Part shown: positions 28,246-36,773 of the stretch, piece by piece
Position numbering within the stretch: position 1 is the stretch's first letter
How the letters are laid out: the number at the start of each line of letters is the position of its first letter
NCBI GenBank assembly: GCA_031413815.1
Contig: JANOFU010000093.1
Location: 1-64,000, forward strand
Reading direction: 5' to 3'
DNA from: JAGVSR01 sp031413815
GTDB lineage: Bacteria > Pseudomonadota > Alphaproteobacteria > Rhizobiales > Hyphomicrobiaceae
DNA: 64,000 nucleotides
Notes under the pieces: model-generated
Told to the model about the DNA's origin: nothing
Database searches by the model: none
Seen by the model: the letters and a program-made list of their open reading frames with translations, nothing else
Program-made: the position numbers and the translations under genes

Positions 28246-28421
28246 TCAAGCTGACTTGGGCTGATACAATACTTGCCGCTGTGAGCGCGTACCGCTGCAA
28301 CTTCGAACCAACAACAATGGCTCGCTGCGATTACGGGCCACCCAGCCCCTCGACAATCCGGGCGGCGCGGCCTATGTAGTCTGGAAGAATTCTAAACTTG
28401 CCCCGTCAGGAGGCCTGAACC

Positions 28422-28976
28422 GTGTTTATCCAGACCGAAGCGACCCCCAATCCGGTGACGCTCAAGTTCATTCCCGGCAAGCCGGTGCTCGCCAGCGGCA
28501 CTGCCGATTTCCGCTCGCGCAGCGAAGCCGCGGCCTCGCCACTCGCGCAGCGCCTGTTCGACATTGACGGCGTCGAGGGCGTGTTCCTCGGCTCGGACTT
28601 CATCTCCGTGACGAAGTCGGATACGGAATGGCAGCACATCAAACCGATGGTGCTGGGTGCCATCATGGAGCACTACTTGTCGGGCGTGGCCGTTGCCAGC
28701 TCCGACGGTGCCAACGACGAATCCGAAGGCAACTTCGACCCGGCGGATGCCGAGACAGTCGCCACCATCAAGGACCTTTTGGAAACGCGCGTGCGGCCGG
28801 CCGTTGCGCAAGACGGCGGCGACATCACCTTCCACGGGTTCCGCGATGGCATCGTCTACTTGAAGATGCGCGGCGCCTGCTCGGGCTGCCCATCGTCGAC
28901 GGCGACCCTGCGCCACGGCATCGAAAACCTCCTGCGCCACTTCTGCCCCGAAGTGCAAGAGGTCCAGGCAGCTTAA
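28422..28976 (+). CDS. NifU-like iron-sulfur scaffold protein (Nfu)
   Basis: A 184-residue two-domain Nfu protein that carries Fe-S clusters to client enzymes in the cytoplasm. The N-terminal Nfu_N domain begins MFIQTEATPNPVTLKFIPG. The C-terminal NifU domain has the cluster-binding CxxC in GACSGCPSST (about residue 152). The start is GTG 28422, chosen because AGGAGG lies 8 nt upstream. Downstream is a REP-like inverted element and then a nitroreductase. Function at the family level is firm. Confidence 0.93.
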   Translation: MFIQTEATPNPVTLKFIPGKPVLASGTADFRSRSEAAASPLAQRLFDIDGVEGVFLGSDFISVTKSDTEWQHIKPMVLGAIMEHYLSGVAVASSDGANDESEGNFDPADAETVATIKDLLETRVRPAVAQDGGDITFHGFRDGIVYLKMRGACSGCPSSTATLRHGIENLLRHFCPEVQEVQAA

Positions 28977-29000
28977 GCGCTCTCCGCCTCCCTATTGAAG

Positions 29001-29132
29001 CCCGTCATCCCGTGCGCATCGCGGCGATGAAATCGGTGCGGTGCAGACACGGGATCTCTCTAGATTGGTCAATCTGTAAGAACCCGCGTCTGCGACGCAA
29101 CGCAAGCGCTGCATCGCGCGCGGTATGACGGG
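29001..29132. repeat. Inverted-repeat intergenic element (REP/BIME-like)
   Basis: The 132-bp unit begins CCCGTCATCCCGTGCGC (29001-29017) and ends with GCGCGCGGTATGACGGG (29116-29132), whose complement is CCCGTCATACCGCGCGC; two mismatches separate them. Internal complementary pieces (ATCCCGTG and CACGGGAT) would form a second stem. The layout matches the CCCGTCAT...ATGACGGG elements common between genes of Hyphomicrobiales. It ends 23 bp before the nitroreductase start. Confidence 0.7.
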
Positions 29133-29155
29133 TGATCAACAATTGGAGTATGGCC

Positions 29156-29746
29156 ATGACTACCCGCCTCGACACCGCCACCCTCAACCAGTTGTTCTTC
29201 GACGCGCGTTCGCACAACGCCTGGCAACCGCGTGACGTGACGGATGGCACGCTGCGCGAGTTGGTCGACCTCATGAAGTGGGCGCCAACGAGCGCCAACT
29301 GCAGCCCTGCGCGCATCGTGTTCGTCAAGTCCGCGGAGGCTAAAGCGCGTTTGAAGCCGCTCCTGATGGACGGCAACGTCGAAAAAACGATGGCCGCACC
29401 CGTCACCGCCATCATTGGTCATGATCTGAAGTTTTACGATCATCTGCCCAAGCTCTTTCCGCACGCCGATGCGCGCAGCTGGTTTGCCGGCAACGACGAC
29501 TTCGCCAACACGAGCGCATTTCGCAACGGCACGCTGCAAGGAGGCTACTTCATTCTGGCGGCGCGCGCGTTGGGTCTCGACTGCGGCCCGATGTCAGGAT
29601 TCAACAACGCCGGGGTCGATGCTGAATTTTTCGGCGGCACGGATGTGACGTCAAATTTCCTTTGCAATCTGGGAACTGGCGATCCGGCCGGGTTGTTCCC
29701 GCGTTCGCCGCGGTTCGCGTTTGACGAGATCGCGAAAATCATCTGA
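29156..29746 (+). CDS. RutE/HadB-like nitroreductase, probable malonic semialdehyde reductase
   Basis: A 196-residue FMN-dependent nitroreductase-fold protein. The sequence TLNQLFFDARSHNAW followed by KWAPTSANCSPARIVFVK matches the RutE family, which reduces malonic semialdehyde to 3-hydroxypropionate in E. coli pyrimidine breakdown. No other rut genes are nearby, so this substrate is uncertain and a broader aldehyde or quinone reductase is possible. The start is ATG 29156, with GGAG 7 nt upstream; an in-frame codon at 29132 lies inside the repeat element and is rejected. Confidence 0.82.
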   Translation: MTTRLDTATLNQLFFDARSHNAWQPRDVTDGTLRELVDLMKWAPTSANCSPARIVFVKSAEAKARLKPLLMDGNVEKTMAAPVTAIIGHDLKFYDHLPKLFPHADARSWFAGNDDFANTSAFRNGTLQGGYFILAARALGLDCGPMSGFNNAGVDAEFFGGTDVTSNFLCNLGTGDPAGLFPRSPRFAFDEIAKII

Positions 29747-29804
29747 GCCGATGTGACAGCCTTTTTGGCTGACGGCGCGCCAACCGCAGCGTATAGCTGC
29801 CTCC

Positions 29805-30503
29805 ATGAATGTCCTTGCCCTCGATACCTGTTTTGGCGCGTGCTCGGTTGCGGTTGGCGTTGGACTTGGAGGTCCGTCACCGAGGACCGAAGAATTTTTC
29901 GAGCCGATGTCCTCAGGTCAAGCCGAACGCCTCGTGCCGATGATCGAGGAAGCATTAGTGGCGGCGAAGCTTTCGATGGGCGATATCGACCGGATCGCCG
30001 TGACAACGGGACCTGGCACCTTCACAGGAACCCGGATCTGTGTGGCGGCAGCGCGTGCGCTGGCCCTGTCACACAAGATCCCAATCGTAGAGTACTCAAG
30101 CCTAGAAGTTTTGGCCCATCATCAAGTGCTCGTTGACGCGTTCAAGGACCGCGATGTGCTGGTTGCGATGCATCCCACTCGCGGCGAGACTTACGTTCAG
30201 CATTTCGCAGGCGCAGACCGCAAAGCGAAATCGGAGCCGATGATGTTGCGTTTCGAAGATGCCGCAAAATTGGGAGGCCCACGGGCGATTGCCGTCGTTG
30301 GGTCTGCCGCAGATGCCGTCGTCGCGGCCGCTGGGCCGCGCGACATCAGCGCTGCTCACCAAAATCTTCTGCCGCGCATTGGCGACATTCTCTGGACCGC
30401 CGCGAACCGCGCACCACTCACCGCACCACCCCGCCCGCTGTACCTCCGCCCGCCCGACGCCAAACCGCAGGACGGCAAATCGCTTCCAAGGGCTCCGCTA
30501 TGA
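29805..30503 (+). CDS. tsaB: tRNA threonylcarbamoyladenosine synthesis protein TsaB
   Basis: A 232-residue ASKHA-fold partner of TsaD in making t6A37 on tRNAs that read ANN codons. The N-terminus MNVLALDTCFGACSVAV and the conserved GPGTFTGTRICVAAARALAL are diagnostic. It overlaps rimI by 4 nt, the usual tsaB-rimI couple. Start ATG 29805. The C-terminal Pro/Arg-rich tail (APPRPLYLRPPDAK) is typical. Confidence 0.93.
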   Translation: MNVLALDTCFGACSVAVGVGLGGPSPRTEEFFEPMSSGQAERLVPMIEEALVAAKLSMGDIDRIAVTTGPGTFTGTRICVAAARALALSHKIPIVEYSSLEVLAHHQVLVDAFKDRDVLVAMHPTRGETYVQHFAGADRKAKSEPMMLRFEDAAKLGGPRAIAVVGSAADAVVAAAGPRDISAAHQNLLPRIGDILWTAANRAPLTAPPRPLYLRPPDAKPQDGKSLPRAPL

Positions 30504-30988
30504 CCGAGACCACACCGCCGCAGCTCGATCCCCGCTATGTCAGTCTGTTGTGGGCCGGTGCCGACCGCGCCGAAGATATGGCCGCACTCCACGCCAAGCT
30601 GTTCGATCCGCCGTGGGATGCCGATAGTCTGCGCACGTCCCTCGATCACCCGGCGTCGACCGCGTTCGTTGCCACCCTCGGCGGGCCAAGCAACGTCGTC
30701 GGCTTCATCATCGCGCAGATCGTGGCTGACGAGGCTGAGATCCTGACCATCGGCGTCGCGCCCGAGTACCAAAAGAACGGCATCGGCCGGCAGCTTGTGG
30801 AGGGGTTGGCTCGGGCCCTGTCTCGTGCAGAGGTTAAGCGGCTCTATCTTGAAGTGGCCGCCGACAATAACGCAGCTGGCTCGCTCTATACACAGGCCGG
30901 GTTCGCATTAACCGGCCGGCGCGCTGCCTACTATGAGCGCAAGACCGGGCCAGCGGTGGACGCCATGACGATGTCGCGCACGTTGTAG
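30500..30988 (+). CDS. rimI: Ribosomal-protein-alanine N-acetyltransferase RimI-like
   Basis: A 162-residue GNAT acetyltransferase. The acetyl-CoA motif is IGVAPEYQKNGIGRQLV and the C-terminal NNAAGSLYTQAGF is conserved. RimI acetylates the N-terminal Ala of ribosomal protein S18. Overlap with tsaB (ATGA) supports the assignment, since single GNAT proteins are otherwise hard to name. Start ATG 30500. Confidence 0.88.
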   Translation: MTETTPPQLDPRYVSLLWAGADRAEDMAALHAKLFDPPWDADSLRTSLDHPASTAFVATLGGPSNVVGFIIAQIVADEAEILTIGVAPEYQKNGIGRQLVEGLARALSRAEVKRLYLEVAADNNAAGSLYTQAGFALTGRRAAYYERKTGPAVDAMTMSRTL

Positions 30989-31090
30989 CGTCTCATCAAC
31001 CACCTGTTCCGGTGCGCGATGGACGCCCCAGCGGGCAACTTCTATAACGGTTGGGCCTTGAGATTCGTCCACCGTAGCCCGCTGCCGGAC

Positions 31091-31537
31091 ATGACCTTGA
31101 CCAAAACCAAAGTACCGACGGGACTGGAAGTGCTGTGCACGCAGCACGGGCTGCGCATGACCGGCCAGCGCCGTGTCATCACGCGCGTGCTGGCAGAAGC
31201 GCACGATCACCCGGACGCCGACGAGGTTTACAGGCGTGCCAACGCTATTGATGGGCGCATTTCCCTATCGACGGTTTATCGCACGGTGAAGCTGCTTGAG
31301 ACCAAAGGCATTCTGGAAAAGCACGAATTCGGACATGGCCGCGCGCGCTATGAAGCCTCGCAGCGTGGCCATCATGACCATCTGATTGACGTCGCCACGG
31401 GCCGCGTCATCGAGTTCAAAAACGAAGCAATCGAGAAGCTGCAGGAGCAGATTGCGCGTCAGCATGGCTACAAGTTGATCGGCCATCGCCTTGAACTCTA
31501 CGGCGTTGCTATCAAGCCGCCGAAGAAGACGCCATGA
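31091..31537 (+). CDS. fur: Fur-family regulator, Mur-like (lacks the CxxC zinc site)
   Basis: A 148-residue Fur-family repressor. The winged helix (GLRMTGQRRVITRVLAEA, then ISLSTVYRTVKLLE) precedes the metal-sensing HHDHLIDVATGRVIEF. The structural CxxC pairs of classical Fur are absent, as in the alphaproteobacterial Mur subgroup, which senses manganese or, in some species, iron. Which metal applies here cannot be read. Start ATG 31091; an in-frame codon at 31019 adds a non-conserved leader. It follows rimI and precedes plsC, the conserved order. Confidence 0.9.
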   Translation: MTLTKTKVPTGLEVLCTQHGLRMTGQRRVITRVLAEAHDHPDADEVYRRANAIDGRISLSTVYRTVKLLETKGILEKHEFGHGRARYEASQRGHHDHLIDVATGRVIEFKNEAIEKLQEQIARQHGYKLIGHRLELYGVAIKPPKKTP

Positions 31538-31573
31538 GCGATCGCCGTTTGCGCGCGCCGAGTGGGTGATGCG

Positions 31574-32449
31574 ATGGGCACGTTGCGTGCGGCCTCAATT
31601 CTCTCCGGTTTTTTGGCACTGACCCTTCCGCTGATGCCGGTGCAAGCGGTTCTGGTGCGCGTGTCGACCAAAGCCGCGCGCGGCTTTCCCCACTGGTATC
31701 ACCGGCAGGTGTGCAAAATCATCGGCGTGCGGCTCGACATTCAAGGCGCCGTCGTCCGCGATGCACCGGTCCTGCTGATTGCCAACCATTCATCGTGGCT
31801 CGACATTCCGGTGTTGTCGGCGGTGGCGCCGGTCTCGTTCGTGGCCAAGAAGGAAGTCGGGTCCTGGCCGTTCGTGTCGTCGCTTGCGCGGCTGCAGAGA
31901 ACCGTTTTTGTCGATCGTCAGCGCCGCTCCGCCGTTGGTGAGACCGCCGGGGAAATCGCGCAGCGGCTCGCCAGCGGCGATGCCATTGTGCTGTTTGCTG
32001 AAGGCACCTCAAGCGACGGCAATCGCGTGCTGCCATTCCTGTCGTCGCTATTTGCTGCGGCCAAGCCATATTCAAGTGCACAACAATCGGGCTCGCGCGC
32101 CGTCGTTCAAACGATCTCGGTCGTCTACACACACCTGCACGGGGTCCCGTTCGGGCGCGCCGACCGTCCGCATACCGGCTGGTATGGGGATATGGAGATG
32201 CAAAGTCATGCCTGGGCGCTGCTGAAAGGCGGCCCACTCACCGTATCGATCACTGTTGGGCCGCCGGTCCCGCTCGATCAGTTCCGCGATCGCAAGGATC
32301 TGGCTGAAAGAACGGAGTTTGCCGTTCGCGAGCAGGTTGTGCGCACGCTGAGAGCACGACCGGCTGACGAGCCGCTGACTGTGGTGCGTCCGCCGCAATC
32401 TCCGCGGAAATCGCCCGTGCGCACCGCCGCCAGTTCAAATTGGCAGTAA
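31574..32449 (+). CDS. plsC: 1-acyl-glycerol-3-phosphate acyltransferase
   Basis: A 291-residue LPLAT-family enzyme that acylates lysophosphatidic acid at the inner membrane. The HX4D motif is in NHSSWLD, and the acceptor-binding EGT motif is in LFAEGTSSDGNRVLPF. One N-terminal hydrophobic helix (about residues 8-26) anchors it. The start is ATG 31574; a GTG four codons upstream is possible. An ornithine-lipid role (OlsA) is an alternative for this subfamily and cannot be excluded, since an OlsB-like gene lies at 62.5 kb. Confidence 0.88.
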   Translation: MGTLRAASILSGFLALTLPLMPVQAVLVRVSTKAARGFPHWYHRQVCKIIGVRLDIQGAVVRDAPVLLIANHSSWLDIPVLSAVAPVSFVAKKEVGSWPFVSSLARLQRTVFVDRQRRSAVGETAGEIAQRLASGDAIVLFAEGTSSDGNRVLPFLSSLFAAAKPYSSAQQSGSRAVVQTISVVYTHLHGVPFGRADRPHTGWYGDMEMQSHAWALLKGGPLTVSITVGPPVPLDQFRDRKDLAERTEFAVREQVVRTLRARPADEPLTVVRPPQSPRKSPVRTAASSNWQ

Positions 32450-32510
32450 GACAGTTGTTCACAACGGGTTGCGATCCAGGACTGGACTCAGCCGTCCAGA
32501 AATGGTGCAG

Positions 32511-32528
32511 TGCAACAATAATGTTGTA
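32511..32528. promoter_or_regulatory. Short inverted repeat upstream of miaB
   Basis: CAACA (32513-32517) and TGTTG (32522-32526) face each other around ATAA, with one further A-T and one G-T pair outside. It is about 80 bp before the miaB start in a stretch without a gene (32450-32606). It might be a regulator site; I cannot match it to a known box. Confidence 0.25.
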
Positions 32529-32606
32529 ACTTCTGCGTTAACGGGATTGGAATTGGCCTTGGTTAAGCTCAACCTTCCCATTTCAGCGTCGAATAAGGAC
32601 GGCGGC

Positions 32607-33950
32607 ATGGCCGGCGCCAAGAAGGTATTCGTCAAGACGTTCGGTTGCCAAATGAACGTCTACGACAGCGAACGCATGACCGAGGCGCTGACGGCCGAGG
32701 GCTACTCCGAGACCGCAACCGTTGAAGACGCTGACCTCGTCATTCTCAACACCTGCCACATTCGCGAGAAGGCTGTCGAAAAAGTCTACTCGGATCTCGG
32801 CCGCATCCGCCAAGTCAAAGAGGCGCGTGAACTGGCTGGCAAATCGACCGTGGTGACGGTAGCTGGCTGCGTGGCGCAAGCCGAAGGATCTGAGATCTCG
32901 CGCCGCGCGCCGGTCGTTGATCTCGTGGTCGGTCCGCAAAGCTATCATCGCCTACCCGAACTGCTGGGTGATCTGGCCCGTGGTGGCAAGCAACGCATCG
33001 AAACTGCGTTCCCAGACGAAGAAAAGTTTGCCCATCTTCCCGCCGACCGGCAGGTGAAGTCTCCAGCGGCGTTCCTCACGGTTCAGGAAGGCTGCGATAA
33101 GTTCTGCACGTTCTGCGTCGTGCCCTATACCCGCGGCATGGAGTATTCGCGCAGCGTTGCCGATCTTGAAAAAGAAGCCCGCCGCCTCGTTGCCAAGGGC
33201 GTGCGCGAACTGACGCTGCTTGGCCAGAACGTCAACGCCTATCACGGCGAAAATCACGCAGGACGGCCCGTTTCATTGGCGAATTTGATTGCGCACCTCA
33301 GCCAGATCGACGGCCTTGAGCGCATCCGCTACATGACCAGTCATCCACGTGACATGGGCGATGATCTCATCGCCGCCCACGGCAGCAACGCCAAGCTGAT
33401 GCCGTATCTTCATTTGCCGGTGCAGTCGGGTTCCGATCGCATTCTCGCGGCCATGAACCGTAAGCATACAGCGGTCCACTACGTGCGAATCATCGAGAAG
33501 GTGCGCGCCGCCCGGCCCGATATCGCGCTGTCGACCGACATCATTGTCGGCTTCCCAGGCGAGACCGATGCCGATTTCCAGGCGACGCTGGACCTCGTTT
33601 CCAGCATTGGCTTTGCGCAATCGTTTTCCTTCAAGTACAGCCCGCGCCCCGGCACACCAGCGGCCACCATCGACGGGCAATTGTCCGAAGACGTCAAGAA
33701 CGAGCGGCTGCAGCGGCTGCAGGATATGCTCGAAGCTCAACAGCAGCAGTTCAACACGGCCAGCGTCGGCAAGACGCTGCCCGTGCTCTTCGAACGCACC
33801 AGCCGCAACGACGGCTATCTGGTCGGCCGTTCACCCTATTTGCAGCTGGTTCACGCCGAGGCGGACCCCCGCTGGCTGGGGCGCATCATGCCTGTTGCAA
33901 TCTCTAGCTGTAGCAGCAACAGTCTTTCAGGTGTCGTCAGACCCTCATAA
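32607..33950 (+). CDS. miaB: tRNA-2-methylthio-N6-dimethylallyladenosine synthase
   Basis: A 447-residue radical SAM methylthiotransferase that thiomethylates i6A37 in tRNA. The UPF0004 domain has three cluster Cys in KTFGCQMN, LNTCHIREKA and VAGCVAQ. The radical SAM motif is GCDKFCTFCVVPYTRG (about residue 160), and a TRAM domain ends the protein (GRSPYLQLVHAE to SSNSLSGVV). The start is ATG 32607, with AAGGA 8 nt upstream; a longer in-frame start at 32469 adds non-conserved residues. The C-terminal end is slightly divergent but complete. Confidence 0.95.
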   Translation: MAGAKKVFVKTFGCQMNVYDSERMTEALTAEGYSETATVEDADLVILNTCHIREKAVEKVYSDLGRIRQVKEARELAGKSTVVTVAGCVAQAEGSEISRRAPVVDLVVGPQSYHRLPELLGDLARGGKQRIETAFPDEEKFAHLPADRQVKSPAAFLTVQEGCDKFCTFCVVPYTRGMEYSRSVADLEKEARRLVAKGVRELTLLGQNVNAYHGENHAGRPVSLANLIAHLSQIDGLERIRYMTSHPRDMGDDLIAAHGSNAKLMPYLHLPVQSGSDRILAAMNRKHTAVHYVRIIEKVRAARPDIALSTDIIVGFPGETDADFQATLDLVSSIGFAQSFSFKYSPRPGTPAATIDGQLSEDVKNERLQRLQDMLEAQQQQFNTASVGKTLPVLFERTSRNDGYLVGRSPYLQLVHAEADPRWLGRIMPVAISSCSSNSLSGVVRPS

Positions 33951-34083
33951 GACTCAAGTCATGTCGTGAACGAGCAGTGCAATGACCGGCTGGAGGCTTT
34001 GCGTCCGGGTGACGCCGCCCTATGATGCATCCGGTTCGGTGCACGTGCGAGTCAGTGCGCAAAGCAGCCAGCAGGAGACCTGA

Positions 34084-35091
34084 TTGAGCGGATTTCGCGG
34101 GCAAGCCGCACCAGGCGCCGGACGAGCGCCCAAGTCGCAGACGGCAACAGCAAAAGTTGTCGTTCCTTTCGAGGACAATCGTGCGCTCACGAGCGTGCTG
34201 GGGGAGTTCGACGCTCACCTCGCCCTGCTCGAAGACCGCTTCGGCATCGAGGCGCACGCCCTTGGCAATGTGGTCACACTAACCGGCTCGGAGCCAAGCT
34301 GCGCTCTTGCGCGCGGCGTGCTCGAGGAGATTTACAAGCGCGCGCTCAAAGGTGAGGCGATCAGTTCCGGCGATTTTGACGGGCTTATCCGCCACGCGCG
34401 GACGGAAAGCACCCCGTCCGAGGGTCAGGCACAGATCGCAACGCGCCGCCGCGTCGTCAAGGCCCGGACGCAAGCACAAAGCGCCTACATCCGTGCGCTC
34501 GACAAAGTTGATCTCGTGTTTGGTGTCGGCCCTGCGGGCACCGGCAAGACCTATCTTGCGGTTGCCTACGCAGCGCAGTGTCTTGAGCGCGGTATGATCG
34601 AGCGCATTATTCTCTCGCGTCCCGCTGTTGAGGCGGGCGAACGCCTGGGGTTCTTGCCCGGCGACATGAGAGAAAAAGTCGATCCCTATCTGCGGCCCCT
34701 GTACGATGCGCTGGATGACGTGCTGCCGCCGGAGAAGGTCGAGCGCGATCTGGAAACCGGCGTCATCGAAATTGCGCCGCTAGCCTTTATGCGCGGGCGC
34801 ACGCTCGCCAACGCGTTCGTAATCCTGGACGAAGCCCAGAACACGACGGCCATGCAAATGAAAATGTTCCTGACCCGCTTGGGAGAAAACTCCAAGATGG
34901 TTGTGACGGGCGACCCCTCTCAAATCGACTTGCCGCCCGGCGTCAAGTCCGGCCTCGACGAAGCAGTTGGCTTGCTCGATGGCGTTGAGGGCATCGACGT
35001 CGTGCGCTTTTCGGCGGCTGATGTCGTCCGGCGCGATCTCGTCGCCAAGATCGTCGCAGCCTATGACCGGGCAAGCGGGAAGAAAGTCTGA
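34084..35091 (+). CDS. phoH: PhoH-like ATPase
   Basis: A 335-residue PhoH/YbeZ-family P-loop NTPase. Walker A is GVGPAGTGKTYLAVAYA (about residue 142-158) and Walker B is AFVILDEAQNTT. The N-terminal part has a PhoH-specific region (FEDNRALTSVLGEFDAHL). The start appears to be TTG 34084, with AGGAG about 8 nt upstream. Its stop overlaps the ybeY start as TGATG, and the pair is thought to act with YbeY in ribosome and RNA quality control. The exact activity of YbeZ is not settled. Confidence 0.93.
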   Translation: MSGFRGQAAPGAGRAPKSQTATAKVVVPFEDNRALTSVLGEFDAHLALLEDRFGIEAHALGNVVTLTGSEPSCALARGVLEEIYKRALKGEAISSGDFDGLIRHARTESTPSEGQAQIATRRRVVKARTQAQSAYIRALDKVDLVFGVGPAGTGKTYLAVAYAAQCLERGMIERIILSRPAVEAGERLGFLPGDMREKVDPYLRPLYDALDDVLPPEKVERDLETGVIEIAPLAFMRGRTLANAFVILDEAQNTTAMQMKMFLTRLGENSKMVVTGDPSQIDLPPGVKSGLDEAVGLLDGVEGIDVVRFSAADVVRRDLVAKIVAAYDRASGKKV

Positions 35092-35666
35092 TGCCCGACT
35101 CAAGCGACAGTCGAAGTTCGCGCGCTGAGCCATCAAAGCAATTCGAGTGGCTGACCGTCAGCGTCCTTCTTGACGACGGCCATTGGCCGAACTTCGAGGT
35201 CAGCGAGCGCTTGATTTTGTCCGCGGCCACAGCGTTGAGCGTCCACCCAGCGTTTCGGAAAAACAAGCCCGCGGAAGCCTGCGTAGCGTTGAGCAGTGAC
35301 GCGGCGGTCCGCAAGCTCAACGCGAACTATCGCAAAAAAGATAAGCCGACGAATGTGCTGTCATTTCCGGCCAACCCATCATTCCCAAGAGACGTTGAAG
35401 GCATTTGCCAGCTCGGAGACATTGTCATCGCCGGCGAAACAGTCGAGCGCGAATCCAGCGAGCAGGAGATTGCACCGGCCCATCATCTGCAGCATCTTGT
35501 CATACACGGGCTGCTCCACCTGCTCGGCTACGATCATGAAACAAGCGCAGACGCCCGGAAGATGGAAGGCCTTGAGATTGAAATTCTGGCCGGCCTTGGC
35601 ATTGCCAACCCGTATACAGAGCCTCTGATTGCTGCCGTTGAACCCGCAGCACGCACCACCGGTTGA
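35091..35666 (+). CDS. ybeY: Endoribonuclease YbeY
   Basis: A 191-residue zinc-dependent endoribonuclease for 16S rRNA 3' maturation and 70S quality control. The zinc motif H-x3-H-x5-H is in HGLLHLLGYDH. PTNVLSFPANPS and LGDIVIAGETV are the other family blocks. It shares one base with the phoH stop, so translation is likely coupled. It is slightly longer than E. coli YbeY (155) because of both ends. Confidence 0.94.
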   Translation: MPDSSDSRSSRAEPSKQFEWLTVSVLLDDGHWPNFEVSERLILSAATALSVHPAFRKNKPAEACVALSSDAAVRKLNANYRKKDKPTNVLSFPANPSFPRDVEGICQLGDIVIAGETVERESSEQEIAPAHHLQHLVIHGLLHLLGYDHETSADARKMEGLEIEILAGLGIANPYTEPLIAAVEPAARTTG

Positions 35667-35687
35667 TTGGATTTTTACAAGACTCAC

Positions 35688-36764
35688 ATGACCAGCGACG
35701 CGACCAACGGCAAAATAAGTCCGGCACTGAATGGGGATGACGACACGCGCGCTTCGACGGCGCTCGGATGGTTTTCGGGGCTCCTTGCCCGTCTCGGCCT
35801 ACAAGGCCAGCCGACGCTCCGCGATACGATTGAAGACGCGCTCAAAGCCGAGGCCACGGCCGGTGGTCCGTTTTCGACGGAAGAGCGAGCGATGCTCATT
35901 CGTCTGCTGCGGTTTGGTGCGAGCCGTGTCGATGACGTCATGGTGCCGCGCGCCGACATCATTGCCGTCGATGAAGGTGAGCCAATCCACGAACTCGTCA
36001 TGACGTTTGAGGAGGCCGGTATCTCGCGCATCCCCGTGTTCCACGAAACACTCGATGATCCGCGCGGCATGATCCACATAAAGGATCTGTTCCGTTGGCT
36101 ATCGGCGGAAGCAGCAGGCCGCCCGCTCATCGACCCGGCTGTGCGTGGCGAAGCCCGTTCTGAGACATCCAAGGCCGCGCCGGAAGTTGCAGGAGACGCT
36201 GCTCCGCCGCCAAAACCGGACCTGTCACGCCTGGATCTCACGCGGCCGATCTCGTCAGCCAAAATCCGCCGGCCCGTGCTCTACGTACCGCCGTCGATGC
36301 CAGCCATCAATTTGCTGATCCGGATGCAAACCTCACGTGTGCACATGGCACTCGTCGTCGACGAATATGGCGGCACCGATGGGCTCGTGACCATTGAAGA
36401 TCTGGTCGAGCAAATTGTCGGCAATATCGAAGACGAGCATGACGAGGAAGAAGCAGCCCACGTGGTCGACGATCCCAAGCTCGGTCTTGTGGCGTCCGGA
36501 CGCACGCCCATCAGCGAACTTGAGGAACGCTTCGGCCTGAAACTTTTGACCGCGGATGAAGAAGAAGACATCGATACGCTTGGCGGCTTGGTGTTCTCCA
36601 TCGTTGGCCGCGTGCCGGCACGTGGCGAACTGGTGCGCCACGCCTCTGGTATTGAGTTTGAGATTCTCGACGCTGACCCCCGCCGCGTGAAGAAGCTGAA
36701 AATCCACAAACCGCGTAAGCCCGGTCCTGCCCCTGCGGGGCCAGGCCGTCCAGCAGCGTCTTGA
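35688..36764 (+). CDS. corC: CorC/HlyC-type CBS-domain protein
   Basis: A 358-residue soluble protein with a CBS pair (about residues 85-230, starting at VDDVMVPRADIIAVDE) and a C-terminal CorC_HlyC domain (ELEERFGLKLLTADEEEDID, then LGGLVFSIVGRVPARGE). No DUF21 membrane domain is present. The family is linked to Mg/Co efflux and to envelope function through the ybeZ-ybeY-ybeX-lnt cluster. Between the CBS motifs lies an Ala/Pro-rich insert of about 40 residues that lengthens it over E. coli YbeX (292). The start ATG 35688 has a weak ribosome site; TTG 35667 is an alternative. Confidence 0.9.
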   Translation: MTSDATNGKISPALNGDDDTRASTALGWFSGLLARLGLQGQPTLRDTIEDALKAEATAGGPFSTEERAMLIRLLRFGASRVDDVMVPRADIIAVDEGEPIHELVMTFEEAGISRIPVFHETLDDPRGMIHIKDLFRWLSAEAAGRPLIDPAVRGEARSETSKAAPEVAGDAAPPPKPDLSRLDLTRPISSAKIRRPVLYVPPSMPAINLLIRMQTSRVHMALVVDEYGGTDGLVTIEDLVEQIVGNIEDEHDEEEAAHVVDDPKLGLVASGRTPISELEERFGLKLLTADEEEDIDTLGGLVFSIVGRVPARGELVRHASGIEFEILDADPRRVKKLKIHKPRKPGPAPAGPGRPAAS

Positions 36765-36773
36765 GGCGCTGGC

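Noticed and set aside
29132..29155. Earlier start for the nitroreductase
   Set aside because: That codon is inside the inverted-repeat element, and GGAG fits the ATG at 29156.
33750..33950. Suspected truncation or frameshift of the MiaB C-terminus
   Set aside because: The TRAM domain is complete (GRSPYLQLVHAE to NSLSGVV); only the last residues differ from common relatives.
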